In this document: piece after piece, positions 1 to 8,826 of the stretch
How positions within the stretch are numbered: position 1 is the first letter of the stretch
Layout of the letters: every line of letters starts with the position of its first letter
NCBI RefSeq assembly: GCF_022489025.1
Contig: NZ_JAKVTG010000006.1
Location: 62,001 to 126,000, forward strand
DNA: 64,000 nucleotides
Origin: Planococcus halocryophilus
Lineage (GTDB): Bacteria > Bacillota > Bacilli > Bacillales_A > Planococcaceae
Direction of reading: 5' to 3'
Position numbers and translations under genes: made by a program
The notes under the pieces: model-generated
What the model saw: only the letters and a program-made list of their open reading frames with translations
Told to the model about the DNA's origin: nothing
The model's database searches: none

Positions 1-2
1 CG

Positions 3-581
3 TTATTTGATAAGCTCATTCATATCATTTTAGAAGAGCGTCAGAATTTTGATAAATTAGTGTTCGATACGGCTCCGACCGGACATACAATTCGGTTGTT
101 AACATTGCCAGAATTGATGGGTGTTTGGATTGATGGGTTGCTTGAGAAACGTCGCAAAACCAATGAAAATTACTCCCAGCTATTAAATGACGGGGAGCCA
201 AGAGAAGATCCGATATATGACGTGTTAAGAGAACGTCAAGAGCGATTTTCCAAAGCGCGCGAACTTTTGCTAAATGAAAAAGAAACGGGATTTATCTTTG
301 TGCTAAACCCAGAACGCCTTCCCATTTTGGAAACAAAAAAAGCTTTGGATTTGTTGCATAATTATCAACTTCACGTCAAAACGCTCATCATTAATAAAGT
401 ATTACCAGAAGAAGCGGACGGAGAGTTTTTAAGGGAGCGGAAAAAACATGAAAAGAAATATATGCAACAAATAGAAGAAACGTTTTCTACTCAAAAGTTA
501 GTATACGTTCCGCTTTTTTCACAGGATATTATTAGCAAAAAACAACTGGCGTTATTTAGTGAGTATTTTAAGGAGGGATGA
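3..581 (+). CDS. ArsA-like ATPase, 3' part only (partial at window start)
   Basis: The reading frame is already open at the first bases, so only the C-terminal part of about 192 residues is present. The segment DTAPTGHTIRLL (residues about 22-33 of the visible part) is the conserved motif of ArsA/Get3 anion-transporting ATPases, which are soluble P-loop ATPases that work in arsenite efflux or as chaperone-type ATPases. The Walker A loop lies outside the window. The C-terminal half is charged and helical, as in the family. No arsenic-resistance genes are visible next to it, so arsenite transport is not supported; the generic name is safer. The TGA stop overlaps the Shine-Dalgarno zone of the next gene, suggesting co-transcription. 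Confidence 0.8.
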   Translation, partial: LFDKLIHIILEERQNFDKLVFDTAPTGHTIRLLTLPELMGVWIDGLLEKRRKTNENYSQLLNDGEPREDPIYDVLRERQERFSKARELLLNEKETGFIFVLNPERLPILETKKALDLLHNYQLHVKTLIINKVLPEEADGEFLRERKKHEKKYMQQIEETFSTQKLVYVPLFSQDIISKKQLALFSEYFKEG

Positions 582-586
582 AAGAA

Positions 587-1567
587 ATGAAAGCATTTGT
601 AATGGAATCCGGTGAATGGAAGTTAAAAGATATAGAAGAACCGAAAGTGAAATCGGGAGAAGTGTTGGTGTCTTTAAAAACGGCAGGCATAAACCGCAGA
701 GACTTAGGTTTGATCAAACGATATGGAAATAATCCAGAAGCGCTCATCGTTGGATCAGACGGAGCGGGTGTAGTGGAGGCAGTTGGAGAAGATGTAGTCG
801 ACTTTGCTTATGGGGACGAAGTGATTATTAATCCGGCGTTGCGCTGGTATAAGAACAGCGAAGCACCGCCTGCAGAATTTGATATTTTAGGACTGCCTGA
901 TCATGGAACTTTTGCAGAGAAAATTGCAATTTCCGTTGAGCAATTAGAGAGAAAGCCTGCTCATATGAGCTGGGAAGAAGCGGGAAGTTTAGTTTTACCT
1001 GCACTGACTGGATATCGAGCTTTGTTTACAAAGGGACAATTGAAAAAAGGAGAAACTTTGTTTATCCCAGGTGCTGGGAGCGGAGTTGCGACGTTCCTCA
1101 TTCAATTTGCGAAAAACTGTGGAGCTCGCGTAATTGTCACTTCACGCAGTGAAGAAAAGCGTGAGTACGCTAAGAAAATCGGGGCGGATATAGCCATTCC
1201 AACAGACAGTGATTGGGTAAAAGAGCTTGAAGGTGAGACGATTGATTTGGTCATCGACAGTGTAGGAGAGGCTACTTTTAATCGTTCACTAGATGTTTTG
1301 AAAAAAGGCGGACGAATTGTTATTTTCGGTGCCACTACAGACGATATTGTAGATTTCAATCTTCGCAAATTCTTTTACGGACAATACCAGTTGTTTGGTT
1401 CAACTATGGGAAGTCGAGAAGAGTTACGAGCCATGTTGAAGCATATGGAAGCTTATAATGTGCGACCAATAGTAGATAAAACGTATTCATTGGACAGAGC
1501 GCAAGAAGCATTTGATCGTTTAGCATCAGGCAATCAATTTGGCAAAGTTGTGCTACGTATTAATTAA
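587..1567 (+). CDS. Zinc-type/quinone-reductase-like alcohol dehydrogenase (MDR family)
   Basis: A 326-residue medium-chain dehydrogenase/reductase. The N-terminal GroES-like domain has GSDGAGVVEAVG, and the Rossmann domain has the nucleotide-binding segment GAGSGVATFLIQFAK near residues 165-180. NAD(P)H-dependent reduction of quinones, enals or alcohols is expected from the family; the substrate is unknown. An ATG at 578 directly abuts the Shine-Dalgarno AGGAGGG (571-577), leaving no spacing, so the ATG at 587, 10 bases downstream of AGGAGG, is chosen; it also gives the usual family start MKAFV. The gene follows the ArsA-like gene closely and probably shares its transcript. The zinc ligands of classical alcohol dehydrogenases are not evident, pointing to the YogA/quinone-oxidoreductase side. 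Confidence 0.88.
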   Translation: MKAFVMESGEWKLKDIEEPKVKSGEVLVSLKTAGINRRDLGLIKRYGNNPEALIVGSDGAGVVEAVGEDVVDFAYGDEVIINPALRWYKNSEAPPAEFDILGLPDHGTFAEKIAISVEQLERKPAHMSWEEAGSLVLPALTGYRALFTKGQLKKGETLFIPGAGSGVATFLIQFAKNCGARVIVTSRSEEKREYAKKIGADIAIPTDSDWVKELEGETIDLVIDSVGEATFNRSLDVLKKGGRIVIFGATTDDIVDFNLRKFFYGQYQLFGSTMGSREELRAMLKHMEAYNVRPIVDKTYSLDRAQEAFDRLASGNQFGKVVLRIN

Positions 1568-1638
1568 TACAAAGTGAAACTTTCGGGACAGTCAATCGTA
1601 TATAGAGGATAAGAAAGAATTGACTGGAGGTTTATAGG

Positions 1639-1947
1639 ATGGAGAACACAGGTTTGAAAGTACTGGTCCATGCCAGTGCATTTTTTGCACCATTTCTTGT
1701 CCCTGTCATTGTGTTTTTAATTTCAGAAGACAAAGAACTTAAAAAACTATCAATTCAAGCATTACTGTTCCAACTAGTAATAGGAGCATTGCTCTTCATT
1801 TCCAGCTGGCTAGTTATTTTCCTAATCGGCATTCCGATGCTAATCGTCTTTGGACTGATGGGCGTCATCGTACCAATCATGGGAATTATCAAAGCCCTCA
1901 ACAACGAATATTTCGACTACCCAATAGTCGGAAGCTGGTACCAATAA
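1639..1947 (+). CDS. DUF4870-type small membrane protein
   Basis: A 102-residue protein with three hydrophobic segments (about residues 8-28, 40-62 and 66-88). The pattern of an early HASAFFAPFLVPVIVFLI segment, a charged KDKELKK-like turn, and a C-terminal helix ending in IKALNNEYFDYP is that of the DUF4870 family (Tic20-like fold), common in Firmicutes and of unknown role. A good ribosome binding site (GGAGG near 1626) precedes the ATG. It is followed at once by a strong terminator, so it is probably a single-gene unit or the end of the preceding operon. Confidence 0.8.
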   Translation: MENTGLKVLVHASAFFAPFLVPVIVFLISEDKELKKLSIQALLFQLVIGALLFISSWLVIFLIGIPMLIVFGLMGVIVPIMGIIKALNNEYFDYPIVGSWYQ

Positions 1948-1972
1948 AAAAAAGCCCTTCGGGGCTTTTTTT
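1946..1972. terminator. Bidirectional rho-independent terminator
   Basis: Stem AAGCCC/GGGCTT with a TTCG tetraloop, A-run on the left and T-run on the right. It can end transcription of the DUF4870 gene (+) and of ytoQ (-), whose stop codon overlaps its right edge. Confidence 0.9.
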
Positions 1973-2414
1973 ATTGCTCAAGAATATAAGATAAAGCTTT
2001 GATTGCTTGGTCGCACGTTTCTACAGTAGCACTCGCTTTCCGAGACAATTCTTTTAACGGATGATGTAATTTTTCAGGGCGAATGATAATGACCGGCTTA
2101 CCTGAAGCAAGCGCTGTGCTAGCATCCATTGCCGTGTTCCACTGCTTGTACTGCTCACCAAATAGCGCAATCACCAAATCGGCTTTATGCATCAGAACGC
2201 CGGTACGCAAATTATTGAAGCTTGAAGCTGCATAATCTTTAGCGATTGCATCAGATTGTTCACCAAGAATGTCTTCCCCAATAGTATCCGAACGTTCGTG
2301 AATTTCCATCGGGCCTACAAAATCGATTGGCAAATCCAATGCAGCCGACTTTTTCTTAATTTCTTCGCGCCACGCACTATGAATTTCTCCAGCAAGATAA
2401 ACAGTTAATCTCAT
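1971..2414 (-). CDS. ytoQ: YtoQ family protein
   Basis: A 147-residue soluble protein beginning MRLTVYLAGEIHSAWREEI, the typical start of the YtoQ family. The family has a nucleoside-2-deoxyribosyltransferase-like fold with an early YLAGEIH stretch and a later segment on a DASTALASGKP-like helix; no reaction is established that I know of. The frame is open upstream to an ATG at 2453, but the Shine-Dalgarno GGAGGG (complement of 2422-2427) sits about 7 bases before the ATG at 2414, which also agrees with the family start. It converges on the DUF4870 gene and shares its terminator. Confidence 0.87.
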   Translation of the reverse strand: MRLTVYLAGEIHSAWREEIKKKSAALDLPIDFVGPMEIHERSDTIGEDILGEQSDAIAKDYAASSFNNLRTGVLMHKADLVIALFGEQYKQWNTAMDASTALASGKPVIIIRPEKLHHPLKELSRKASATVETCDQAIKALSYILEQ

Positions 2415-2469
2415 CATGTCACCCTCCAAAAGATATTTCTTCAAGTGTATCATAATGGTAGGGCCATGC

Positions 2470-2691
2470 TTATATGATCTGGCGCTCTCTATGGATGACG
2501 GGCATCACTGAAAGCACATTATCCATTTTGAAAGTACGCTTCTTGCGACGAAGAAAGCAATAAGCTTGAAACGAATCTCCTGTCATCGATAAAATTTTAA
2601 CGCGACGCTTGCTGATGCTGCCATCTTTTGCGATGTACATCATATCGATTAGCTGTTGGTACTTAAAAGCTTTTTGAATTTGTGCTTTCAT
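2470..2691 (-). CDS. Stand-alone WYL-domain-like small protein
   Basis: A 73-residue protein whose core (residues 14-62) has the pattern of a WYL domain: an IDMMYIAKDG beta strand, the SKRRVKILS strand, then AYCFLRRKKRTFKMDNVLSV, matching the usual xAYCxxRxxxRxFxxDRI ending. WYL domains bind nucleic acid or nucleotide ligands and normally sit next to an HTH in regulators; here there is no HTH. It has a strong RBS (AGGAGGG). It is divergent from sbcD, and its -10 (TATAAT, 2732-2727 on the minus strand) is followed by a LexA-like box, so it may be DNA-damage inducible. The family call is from pattern only. Confidence 0.7.
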   Translation of the reverse strand: MKAQIQKAFKYQQLIDMMYIAKDGSISKRRVKILSMTGDSFQAYCFLRRKKRTFKMDNVLSVMPVIHRERQII

Positions 2692-2711
2692 GAGTGACCC
2701 TCCTTATAATA

Positions 2712-2725
2712 AGAACGTTTGTTCT
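2712..2725 (-). promoter_or_regulatory. Putative LexA (SOS) box of the WYL gene
   Basis: AGAACAAACGTTCT on the minus strand fits the Bacillus LexA/DinR consensus CGAACRNRYGTTYC at 12 of 14 positions and is a palindrome in its arms. It begins one base after a TATAAT -10 element (2732-2727, minus), where a repressor would block initiation. Confidence 0.62.
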
Positions 2726-2746
2726 AATTATAGAACAAAAGACCGA

Positions 2747-2776
2747 TTAAAACAAGCGCTCTATCTCGTGTATAAT
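2747..2776 (+). promoter_or_regulatory. Putative sigma-A promoter of sbcDC
   Basis: A perfect TATAAT lies at 2771-2776. A weak -35 (TTAAAA, 2747-2752) sits 18 bases upstream. The start of transcription would fall inside the LexA-like box at 2781-2794. Confidence 0.55.
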
Positions 2777-2780
2777 GGAA

Positions 2781-2794
2781 CGAACATATATTCT
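2781..2794 (+). promoter_or_regulatory. Putative LexA (SOS) box of sbcDC
   Basis: CGAACATATATTCT matches CGAACRNRYGTTYC at 12 of 14 positions and starts 5 bases after the TATAAT of the sbcD promoter, so binding would cover the transcription start. Its target operon encodes a DNA double-strand-break nuclease, which makes SOS control sensible. Confidence 0.65.
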
Positions 2795-2821
2795 TTTGCA
2801 ACAAACGAAAGGGGTAATTTG

Positions 2822-3988
2822 ATGAAATTTTTTCACACCGCCGACTGGCATTTAGGTAAGCTCGTGCAAGGTATTTACATGACAGAAGATCAGCAATTTG
2901 TGCTAGAGCAATTTATAGATGCAATCAAAGAAGAAAAACCTGACGCGATTATTATTGCTGGCGATCTTTATGACCGAGCAGTTCCTCCAACAGATGCTGT
3001 CAATTTACTTGACGAGTTACTCGCAGAAATTGTGTTGGAACTGAAAACGCCAGTCCTATCAGTAGTAGGAAATCATGATAGCCCGGGAAGATTGAATTTC
3101 GGTAGCCGTTTGATGAAAGGAAATGGAATTCATATCGCAGGTCATGTTCATAAAGAACATCAAGCGGTGGTCTTAAATGATCAATTTGGAGAAGTTCATT
3201 TTCATTTGATCCCTTATGCCGACCCTTCGATGGTCCGTTATGAATTTGAAGATGATACGATTCGCACACATAATGATGCCATGAAGGCCATTACGGAAAA
3301 TATTAAATCTGCCTATAACCCCCTAGCGCGACACGTATTTGTAGGCCATGCATTTGTGACGCCTCATGGTGAGCAAGAAGAAAATACGAGCGATTCCGAA
3401 CGACCATTATCGATTGGTGGAGCGGAACATGTGGATGCTCATCATTTCAGTGGATTTCATTACACAGCACTTGGCCATTTGCATAAAGCCCATTATGTGT
3501 TGAATGAAACCATTCGTTATTCGGGATCTCCTTTAAAATATTCAATTTCAGAAGAACATCATCAAAAAGGATTTCACATTGTTGAATTAGACGCACAAGG
3601 CGAAGTAACTGTAGAAAAGCGCTTGTTCTCACCAAAACGCAATATGCGTACAGTTGAAGGGACTATTGATGAAATATTAAGACATGAAATTAGCGATGAT
3701 TACGTTTTTGTCATGTTATTGGACGATGCACCGGTGCTATTTCCAATGGAAAAAGTACGTTCCGTGTATCCAAACGCTATGCATGTTGGACGGAAAAATT
3801 TCGCAGGGAGCATGTTGCAAAGTGAGACGGGATCGCGGCGGAAAATGGATTCTTTGTCGTTATTCCATTCTTTTTATGAAGAAGTGAAAGGTGAAAAAGC
3901 GACAGAAGAAACAATTGATATTTTTAAAGATGTACTTGATGAATTTTTGCGTGAGGAACCGGCTATAAAAGAAGAGGTGAAGTCATGA
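2822..3988 (+). CDS. sbcD: Exonuclease subunit SbcD (Mre11-type nuclease)
   Basis: A 388-residue calcineurin-like phosphoesterase. The manganese-binding motifs are visible: HTADWHLG at the start, GDLYDR (about residue 49), GNHDSPGR (about 83), a later VGHAFV segment and ALGHLHKAH (about 220). With SbcC it forms the Rad50/Mre11-like complex that opens hairpins and trims blocked DNA ends. The frame is open further upstream, but the ATG at 2822 with AAAGGGG upstream gives the universal MKFFHTADWHLG start. The stop overlaps the start of sbcC (ATGA), so the two are translationally coupled. A LexA-like box precedes the operon. Confidence 0.97.
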   Translation: MKFFHTADWHLGKLVQGIYMTEDQQFVLEQFIDAIKEEKPDAIIIAGDLYDRAVPPTDAVNLLDELLAEIVLELKTPVLSVVGNHDSPGRLNFGSRLMKGNGIHIAGHVHKEHQAVVLNDQFGEVHFHLIPYADPSMVRYEFEDDTIRTHNDAMKAITENIKSAYNPLARHVFVGHAFVTPHGEQEENTSDSERPLSIGGAEHVDAHHFSGFHYTALGHLHKAHYVLNETIRYSGSPLKYSISEEHHQKGFHIVELDAQGEVTVEKRLFSPKRNMRTVEGTIDEILRHEISDDYVFVMLLDDAPVLFPMEKVRSVYPNAMHVGRKNFAGSMLQSETGSRRKMDSLSLFHSFYEEVKGEKATEETIDIFKDVLDEFLREEPAIKEEVKS

Positions 3989-6900
3989 GACCGTTAAAAT
4001 TGAAAATGACTGCATTTGGTCCTTATAAAAATACCGAAGAAATTGATTTTGCTGATTTGCAAGGAAACCAATTATTTGTTATTTCGGGCAGTACAGGCGC
4101 TGGAAAAACTACTATCTTTGATGGGATTTGCTTTGCTTTATACGGTTCTGCTAGCGGTTCTGACCGAAGTGAATCACGTATATTGAGAAGTGATTTTGCG
4201 GATGACGCAACACATACAGCTGTTGAAATGGAGTTTGAAATTCACGGAAAAAACTACCGCGTGTTGCGCCAAATGAGCCATGTCAAAAAAGGCAATAAAA
4301 GCTCGACCGGAGAGCGCTTTGAATTTTTTGAGTTAACAGCAGAAGGAGAAAAACCTGCAGTGGAACGCCAAATTGTTTCGGAAATCAATCGCCGCATTGA
4401 AGAAATTGTTGGTTTGACACAAAATCAATTCAGCCAAATTGTGATGTTGCCACAAGGGGAATTCCGTAAACTTTTGACATCGGAAACTGACAATAAAGAA
4501 GAGATTCTTCGGAAAATATTCAAAACAGAACCATATAAACTAATCAGCGAACGATTAAAGCAAAAGAAAGATGCGGCAGAGAAAATATTTGACCGTGAGC
4601 ATCACAAGTTGACTATTCATCTCCAACGGATTAGCTCTTCCTTGCCAGAACGCCAATCGGAACTTTTTGAAGTGTTAGGTCGCGAACATAAAAATATCAA
4701 TCAAGTGCTAGACGGTCTCCAAAAAGAGACGGCTTATTATAAAGAGAAAATCAGCATAGATGAACAAAAGTACGAGAAGGCTTATCAGCTTCATGCGGAC
4801 AAAACGACGGCTTATCACGAGGCGAAAAAGTGGAATGACCGTTTCGAGGAACTCCAAACGAAAAATGACCAACTTGAACACCTTGTGCAACGCCAGCCGG
4901 AATATGCAGAAAAGGAAACAGCTTTGCAATCGGCAGAAAGAGCGAGTTATATCGCCAATATTGAAAGCTTAGTCATTGAATTACGTAACAATGAAATCAA
5001 CAAAAACAAATTGCTAAAAGACGCTATCTATCAGCAAGAACAAGCAGAACAGACAAAACAAACAGCAGAACAGACATTTCATGCGCAACAGAATCTTCAG
5101 AGTGAGCGTGACAAGTTAAGCGAACGGCTTATATATTTGGAAAATTTATTGCCAACGATACAAGAGATATCTGTGAAAAAACAACAATTAGTACAGCTCG
5201 AGGAAACCTCAAAACAATCGACAAGTCGGTTAAAGCAAGCAGAGAAAGAATTCAGCGAACAAAAAAGTGAAAAACAACAGCTGGATAAAAAAATCATAGA
5301 ATTAGAGAAAATTCTGGATTCCTCTGATGAAATGCAACAAGAGTTAACCGTCGTAACTGAAAAATCTCGTGTGCTAACCGACTATGTTTTATTGAAAGAG
5401 CAAAGTCAGCAGTTGCAAGCTACACAAGAAGAAAAAAAGGTGAAATTCGAAGAAGTAGCCACTTCTTATCGGCAATTAGAAACTCAATGGTTTGCCAACC
5501 AAGCGCATGTACTTGCCGGTCAATTGCATGCCGGGGATGCGTGTCCTGTCTGTGGAAGTACCGAACACCCTGGAGCAAATTTGACAGACCCAGAGCAAGT
5601 TGTAACAAAAGAGCAAGTGGAAGTGGCAAAATTTGGCTTTGATCAAGTGGATGGAGAATATCGAAATGCGTCAGCGAAACTGACTGCTGTAGAAGAGCAA
5701 CAGGAAAACAAAGCGCAGGAATTATCGAAACTAAAACTAGAACTTGAACAAGTCGAAGAAGTCTCGACCGAATTAGAGCAAAGAAAACGTCAGTTAACTA
5801 AAGAGATAAAAGAACAGCAGGTCCGTAAACTTGAGTTGCGAAAATGGAAAGAGCAAGCAGCTAGTTGTTATGAGAAAATGGAACAACTAGAGCAAAGTAA
5901 GCAAAACTTAGCAGCAGAAGTGCAGCAGCATAGTTCTTCTTACCAAACAGCTGCAGCTGTTTTTGAAAATGAATTGGCCGCAGTTCCAGAAGAACTTCGT
6001 GAACTGTCTGTCTTGAAACAGCAATTGCAACAAGTAACCTTACAAAAACAACAGTACGAGCAAAATTGGAAAGCTGCCCAAGAACAATTTCAGAATTCGA
6101 AAGAACAGTTGGCTAGTGCGGAAGTATCTGCCCATCATGCTACAAATACAGCTAAAGAAGTAGAAGAAAAGAGAGCCAACGCTCAGCAACAATTTGTTCA
6201 AGCTCTGGACAAGTCATCATTTGAGTCTGAACAAGCTTATCAGCAAGCAAAAATGACAGAATCCGCATTTACCGCGTTGAAAAAAGATATTCAAGAGTTC
6301 AATCAGCACCGCCATACGTTAATGCAACAAGTAACCGAACTAAAAGAATTGCTAGCGGACAAAAAATTGAAAGATTTGAGTCAAGCGGAAATCGAGTTAT
6401 CCGAACTTAAAGCGAATTATGAAAGTGCTTTTGCAGAACAGAATCGTTCTCGAGATTTCGAGAAGATAGGGAATGAATTAATCGATAGCATTCAAAGTGT
6501 GATTGAAAAAGCGCTTGAAGCAGAGCAAAATCTCAATCGAATTGCGGATCTGCATAATATGATTCGAGGGCAAAATGGCTTGAAGATTTCGTTTGAACGC
6601 TATTTGCAAATCGAGTATTTGGAACAAATCATCTTATCGGCAAATGAACGGTTGAAAAACTTATCAAATGGCCAATTTTATTTGATTCGCAGCGACCGTC
6701 AAGAAGCACGTGGTAAACAAAGTGGTCTTGGATTAGACGTTTATGATGCGTATACAGGACAGACGCGGGATGTTAAAACGATGTCGGGTGGAGAGAAATT
6801 TAATGCGTCACTCTGCTTAGCACTTGGTATGGCAGACGTGATTCAAAGCTTTCAAGGAAATGTTTCAATCGATACAATGTTTATCGATGAAGGGTTCGGA

Positions 6901-7077
6901 TCGCTCGATGAAGAATCACTCAACAAATCGATTGAAACCTTGATTGATTTACAGAAATCTGGGCGGATGATTGGCGTTATTTCCCATGTACAAGAACTAA
7001 AAGCCGCAATTCCAGCGATATTGCAAGTTGAAAAATCAAAAGAAGGTTATAGTCGGACGAAGTTTGTCATCAAGTAA
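3985..7077 (+). CDS. sbcC: Exonuclease subunit SbcC (Rad50-type SMC ATPase)
   Basis: A 1030-residue SMC-like ATPase. Walker A GSTGAGKTT lies near residue 34 and a Q-loop region follows (TQNQFSQIVMLPQGEF). Long glutamine- and glutamate-rich coiled coils fill residues about 180-500 and 540-850. They are interrupted by the zinc-hook CPVC near residue 519, which dimerises the arms through a shared zinc. The C-terminal lobe carries the ABC signature MSGGEKFNASL (about 933) and the Walker B/D-loop FIDEGFGSLD (about 969). It powers the SbcD nuclease on DNA ends and hairpins. ATGA overlap with sbcD makes a two-gene operon. Length and domain order are normal. Confidence 0.97.
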   Translation: MRPLKLKMTAFGPYKNTEEIDFADLQGNQLFVISGSTGAGKTTIFDGICFALYGSASGSDRSESRILRSDFADDATHTAVEMEFEIHGKNYRVLRQMSHVKKGNKSSTGERFEFFELTAEGEKPAVERQIVSEINRRIEEIVGLTQNQFSQIVMLPQGEFRKLLTSETDNKEEILRKIFKTEPYKLISERLKQKKDAAEKIFDREHHKLTIHLQRISSSLPERQSELFEVLGREHKNINQVLDGLQKETAYYKEKISIDEQKYEKAYQLHADKTTAYHEAKKWNDRFEELQTKNDQLEHLVQRQPEYAEKETALQSAERASYIANIESLVIELRNNEINKNKLLKDAIYQQEQAEQTKQTAEQTFHAQQNLQSERDKLSERLIYLENLLPTIQEISVKKQQLVQLEETSKQSTSRLKQAEKEFSEQKSEKQQLDKKIIELEKILDSSDEMQQELTVVTEKSRVLTDYVLLKEQSQQLQATQEEKKVKFEEVATSYRQLETQWFANQAHVLAGQLHAGDACPVCGSTEHPGANLTDPEQVVTKEQVEVAKFGFDQVDGEYRNASAKLTAVEEQQENKAQELSKLKLELEQVEEVSTELEQRKRQLTKEIKEQQVRKLELRKWKEQAASCYEKMEQLEQSKQNLAAEVQQHSSSYQTAAAVFENELAAVPEELRELSVLKQQLQQVTLQKQQYEQNWKAAQEQFQNSKEQLASAEVSAHHATNTAKEVEEKRANAQQQFVQALDKSSFESEQAYQQAKMTESAFTALKKDIQEFNQHRHTLMQQVTELKELLADKKLKDLSQAEIELSELKANYESAFAEQNRSRDFEKIGNELIDSIQSVIEKALEAEQNLNRIADLHNMIRGQNGLKISFERYLQIEYLEQIILSANERLKNLSNGQFYLIRSDRQEARGKQSGLGLDVYDAYTGQTRDVKTMSGGEKFNASLCLALGMADVIQSFQGNVSIDTMFIDEGFGSLDEESLNKSIETLIDLQKSGRMIGVISHVQELKAAIPAILQVEKSKEGYSRTKFVIK

Positions 7078-7201
7078 AGTCCAGCAGTAAAGGCGTCTGT
7101 GTTTGAAGTACTTGGAAAAAGTGAATAATAGAAGTAAGCGATTAAATTATTGCAACATCGGATTACAGAGACATTAACGAACACCAAAGGAGTTTTAAAA
7201 A

Positions 7202-7414
7202 ATGAAAGATTTTAGTTTTAAAACGAGAATCATTTATTTTGGCGCAATTGCTCTAGTCAGCTTGTCTTTCTTGGCATTGCAGCTTACTGCTGTTATGCAA
7301 GGGTCTAGTGGGGTAGGCTCTATCACTCTCGTGATTTTATGGGCGATTATGGCATTGTTTGGCTTAGCCGGCATTGGGTACGCTTTTAAAAGTCGGAACC
7401 GTCAGAAACACTGA
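7202..7414 (+). CDS. Small two-TM membrane protein, unknown function
   Basis: A 70-residue protein with two predicted membrane helices (about residues 10-31 and 39-62) and a basic C-terminal tail (KSRNRQKH). I do not recognise a family. The ATG follows a good Shine-Dalgarno (AAAGGAG, near 7190), and the stop codon lies inside a terminator hairpin, so the unit is short and well bounded. The 124 bases between sbcC and this gene contain no clear terminator, so low-level readthrough from sbcC is possible. Confidence 0.7.
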   Translation: MKDFSFKTRIIYFGAIALVSLSFLALQLTAVMQGSSGVGSITLVILWAIMALFGLAGIGYAFKSRNRQKH

Positions 7415-7424
7415 CGGTTTTTTT
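7397..7424 (+). terminator. Rho-independent terminator
   Basis: Stem AACCGTCAG/CTGACGGTT around loop AAACA, followed by a run of T. It overlaps the last codons of the small membrane protein gene. Confidence 0.88.
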
Positions 7425-7520
7425 ATGTGAAAACAAAATAGTTTATAAATTTAAGTAATAAAAGACCGTGCGGAATATATGGTAAAGTTAGAATAGAGTG
7501 AAAAAGCAGGGGGTTATAAG

Positions 7521-8789
7521 ATGGGCAAGCACTTAACGCCACAAGAAGTTGTAAATTTAATCGATAAAAATGCGGATTTGATTATTCCAATTGCCAACGG
7601 AGAACCAATCCGATTATTAGATATATTAGAAGAAAACGCCGAGCAACTGGATGGAGTAAAAATTCATCAAATGTTGGCTTTACGATCAAGGTCATATATT
7701 CAAGGTGAAATCGAGCAATTAAAACATGTGTCGTATTTCCTTAGTGGTGCCACACGTAAAGTATATCAACAAGCAAAAATAGATTTGGTTCCGAATAACT
7801 TTCATGAAGTGCCTCGTCTGCTCCAAAAAACGACGAAAATGTCGATGATTTTGACAGTCGCGTCGCCGATGGATGAACACGGATATTTCACGTTAGGAAC
7901 ACAGGCTGATTATGTTGCTGAATTTATAGGCAAAGTGCCGTTTATTTTAGAAGTAAACAAAAACATGCCGCGGACATTTGGTCGCAACCAAATCCACGTT
8001 AGCCAAATTTCAGGCTATGTAGAACATCATGTAGCTCTTTCAGAAGAAACCATTCCAGAAGTTTGCGACCGGGATTTATTGATCGCATCTAATATTATTC
8101 AAGACATTCAAGACGGAGACACACTACAAATCGGAATCGGTTCTGTGCCTAACGCGGTTATCAGCATGTTAAAAGACCACCGCCATTTAGGAATTCACAC
8201 AGAAATGTTGCCAGATGGAGTGGCAGGTTTAGTAGCTGCAGGAGCAGTAGATGGTACACGAAAATTCACGAACCCTGGAAAAATTATTGCCACTTTCGCT
8301 TTTGGATCTAAGAATTTGTATGACTTTATCAACAATAATCCGGCAGTAGAATTCTTGCCAGTTAGTGTTGTAAACGATCCACGAGAAATTGCGAAAGAAA
8401 AAAACATCGTTTCTATCAACTCAACAACAGAAGTTGACTTGTTTGGACAATGTGCTTCTGAAACGGTTGGAGGCAAGTATTATTCGTCAAGTGGAGGCCA
8501 AGTTGATTTTGCGCGCGGTGTTCGTTTTGCTGAAAATGGCAAAGGTTATATTTGTATGCCATCGACTGCTAAGGACGATACGTTATCCCGTATCAAGCTT
8601 CATCTTACGCCAGGGTCGGTCGTAACGACTGGCAAAAATGATGTGGACAATATTGTTACAGAGTTCGGCGTTGCTCGTTTACACGGCGTTTCCATTTCAG
8701 AACGTGCTAAACGTCTAGCAGCAATAGCGCATCCAAAGTTCCGTGAAGAATTACTATTTGATGCTAAAAAACAAGGGTTGTTAATTTAA
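7521..8789 (+). CDS. Acetyl-CoA hydrolase/transferase family protein (4-hydroxybutyrate CoA-transferase-like)
   Basis: A 422-residue class I CoA-transferase of the 4-hydroxybutyrate/acetyl-CoA hydrolase type. The N-terminal half has the family fold. GIGSVPNAV marks the CoA-binding loop of the second half. The segment INSTTEVDLFGQ carries the glutamate (the E of TEVDL) that forms the glutamyl-CoA thioester in this family, followed by the GGKYYSSSGGQVDFARG region. It would move CoA between acetate and another carboxylate such as succinate, butyrate or 4-hydroxybutyrate; the sequence does not settle which. It is a single gene with its own RBS (AGGGGG) and terminator. No pathway partners are adjacent. 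Confidence 0.88.
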   Translation: MGKHLTPQEVVNLIDKNADLIIPIANGEPIRLLDILEENAEQLDGVKIHQMLALRSRSYIQGEIEQLKHVSYFLSGATRKVYQQAKIDLVPNNFHEVPRLLQKTTKMSMILTVASPMDEHGYFTLGTQADYVAEFIGKVPFILEVNKNMPRTFGRNQIHVSQISGYVEHHVALSEETIPEVCDRDLLIASNIIQDIQDGDTLQIGIGSVPNAVISMLKDHRHLGIHTEMLPDGVAGLVAAGAVDGTRKFTNPGKIIATFAFGSKNLYDFINNNPAVEFLPVSVVNDPREIAKEKNIVSINSTTEVDLFGQCASETVGGKYYSSSGGQVDFARGVRFAENGKGYICMPSTAKDDTLSRIKLHLTPGSVVTTGKNDVDNIVTEFGVARLHGVSISERAKRLAAIAHPKFREELLFDAKKQGLLI

Positions 8790-8796
8790 TAATGAG

Positions 8797-8826
8797 AGAA
8801 ACCGTTTTCTTTTGAAAACGGTTTTA
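8797..8826 (+). terminator. Rho-independent terminator of the CoA-transferase gene
   Basis: Stem AAACCGTTTTC/GAAAACGGTTT with loop TTTT, ending in a short T-run. Part of its right arm (CTTTTGAAAACGG) recurs 233 bases downstream. Confidence 0.82.

Noticed and set aside
2690-2821. 44-codon upstream extension of sbcD
   Set aside because: It covers the promoter and LexA-like boxes, and family members start at MKFFHTADWHLG.
4708-5629. Several 60-75 codon ORFs inside sbcC on both strands
   Set aside because: They are shadows of the highly biased coiled-coil coding sequence and lack RBSs.
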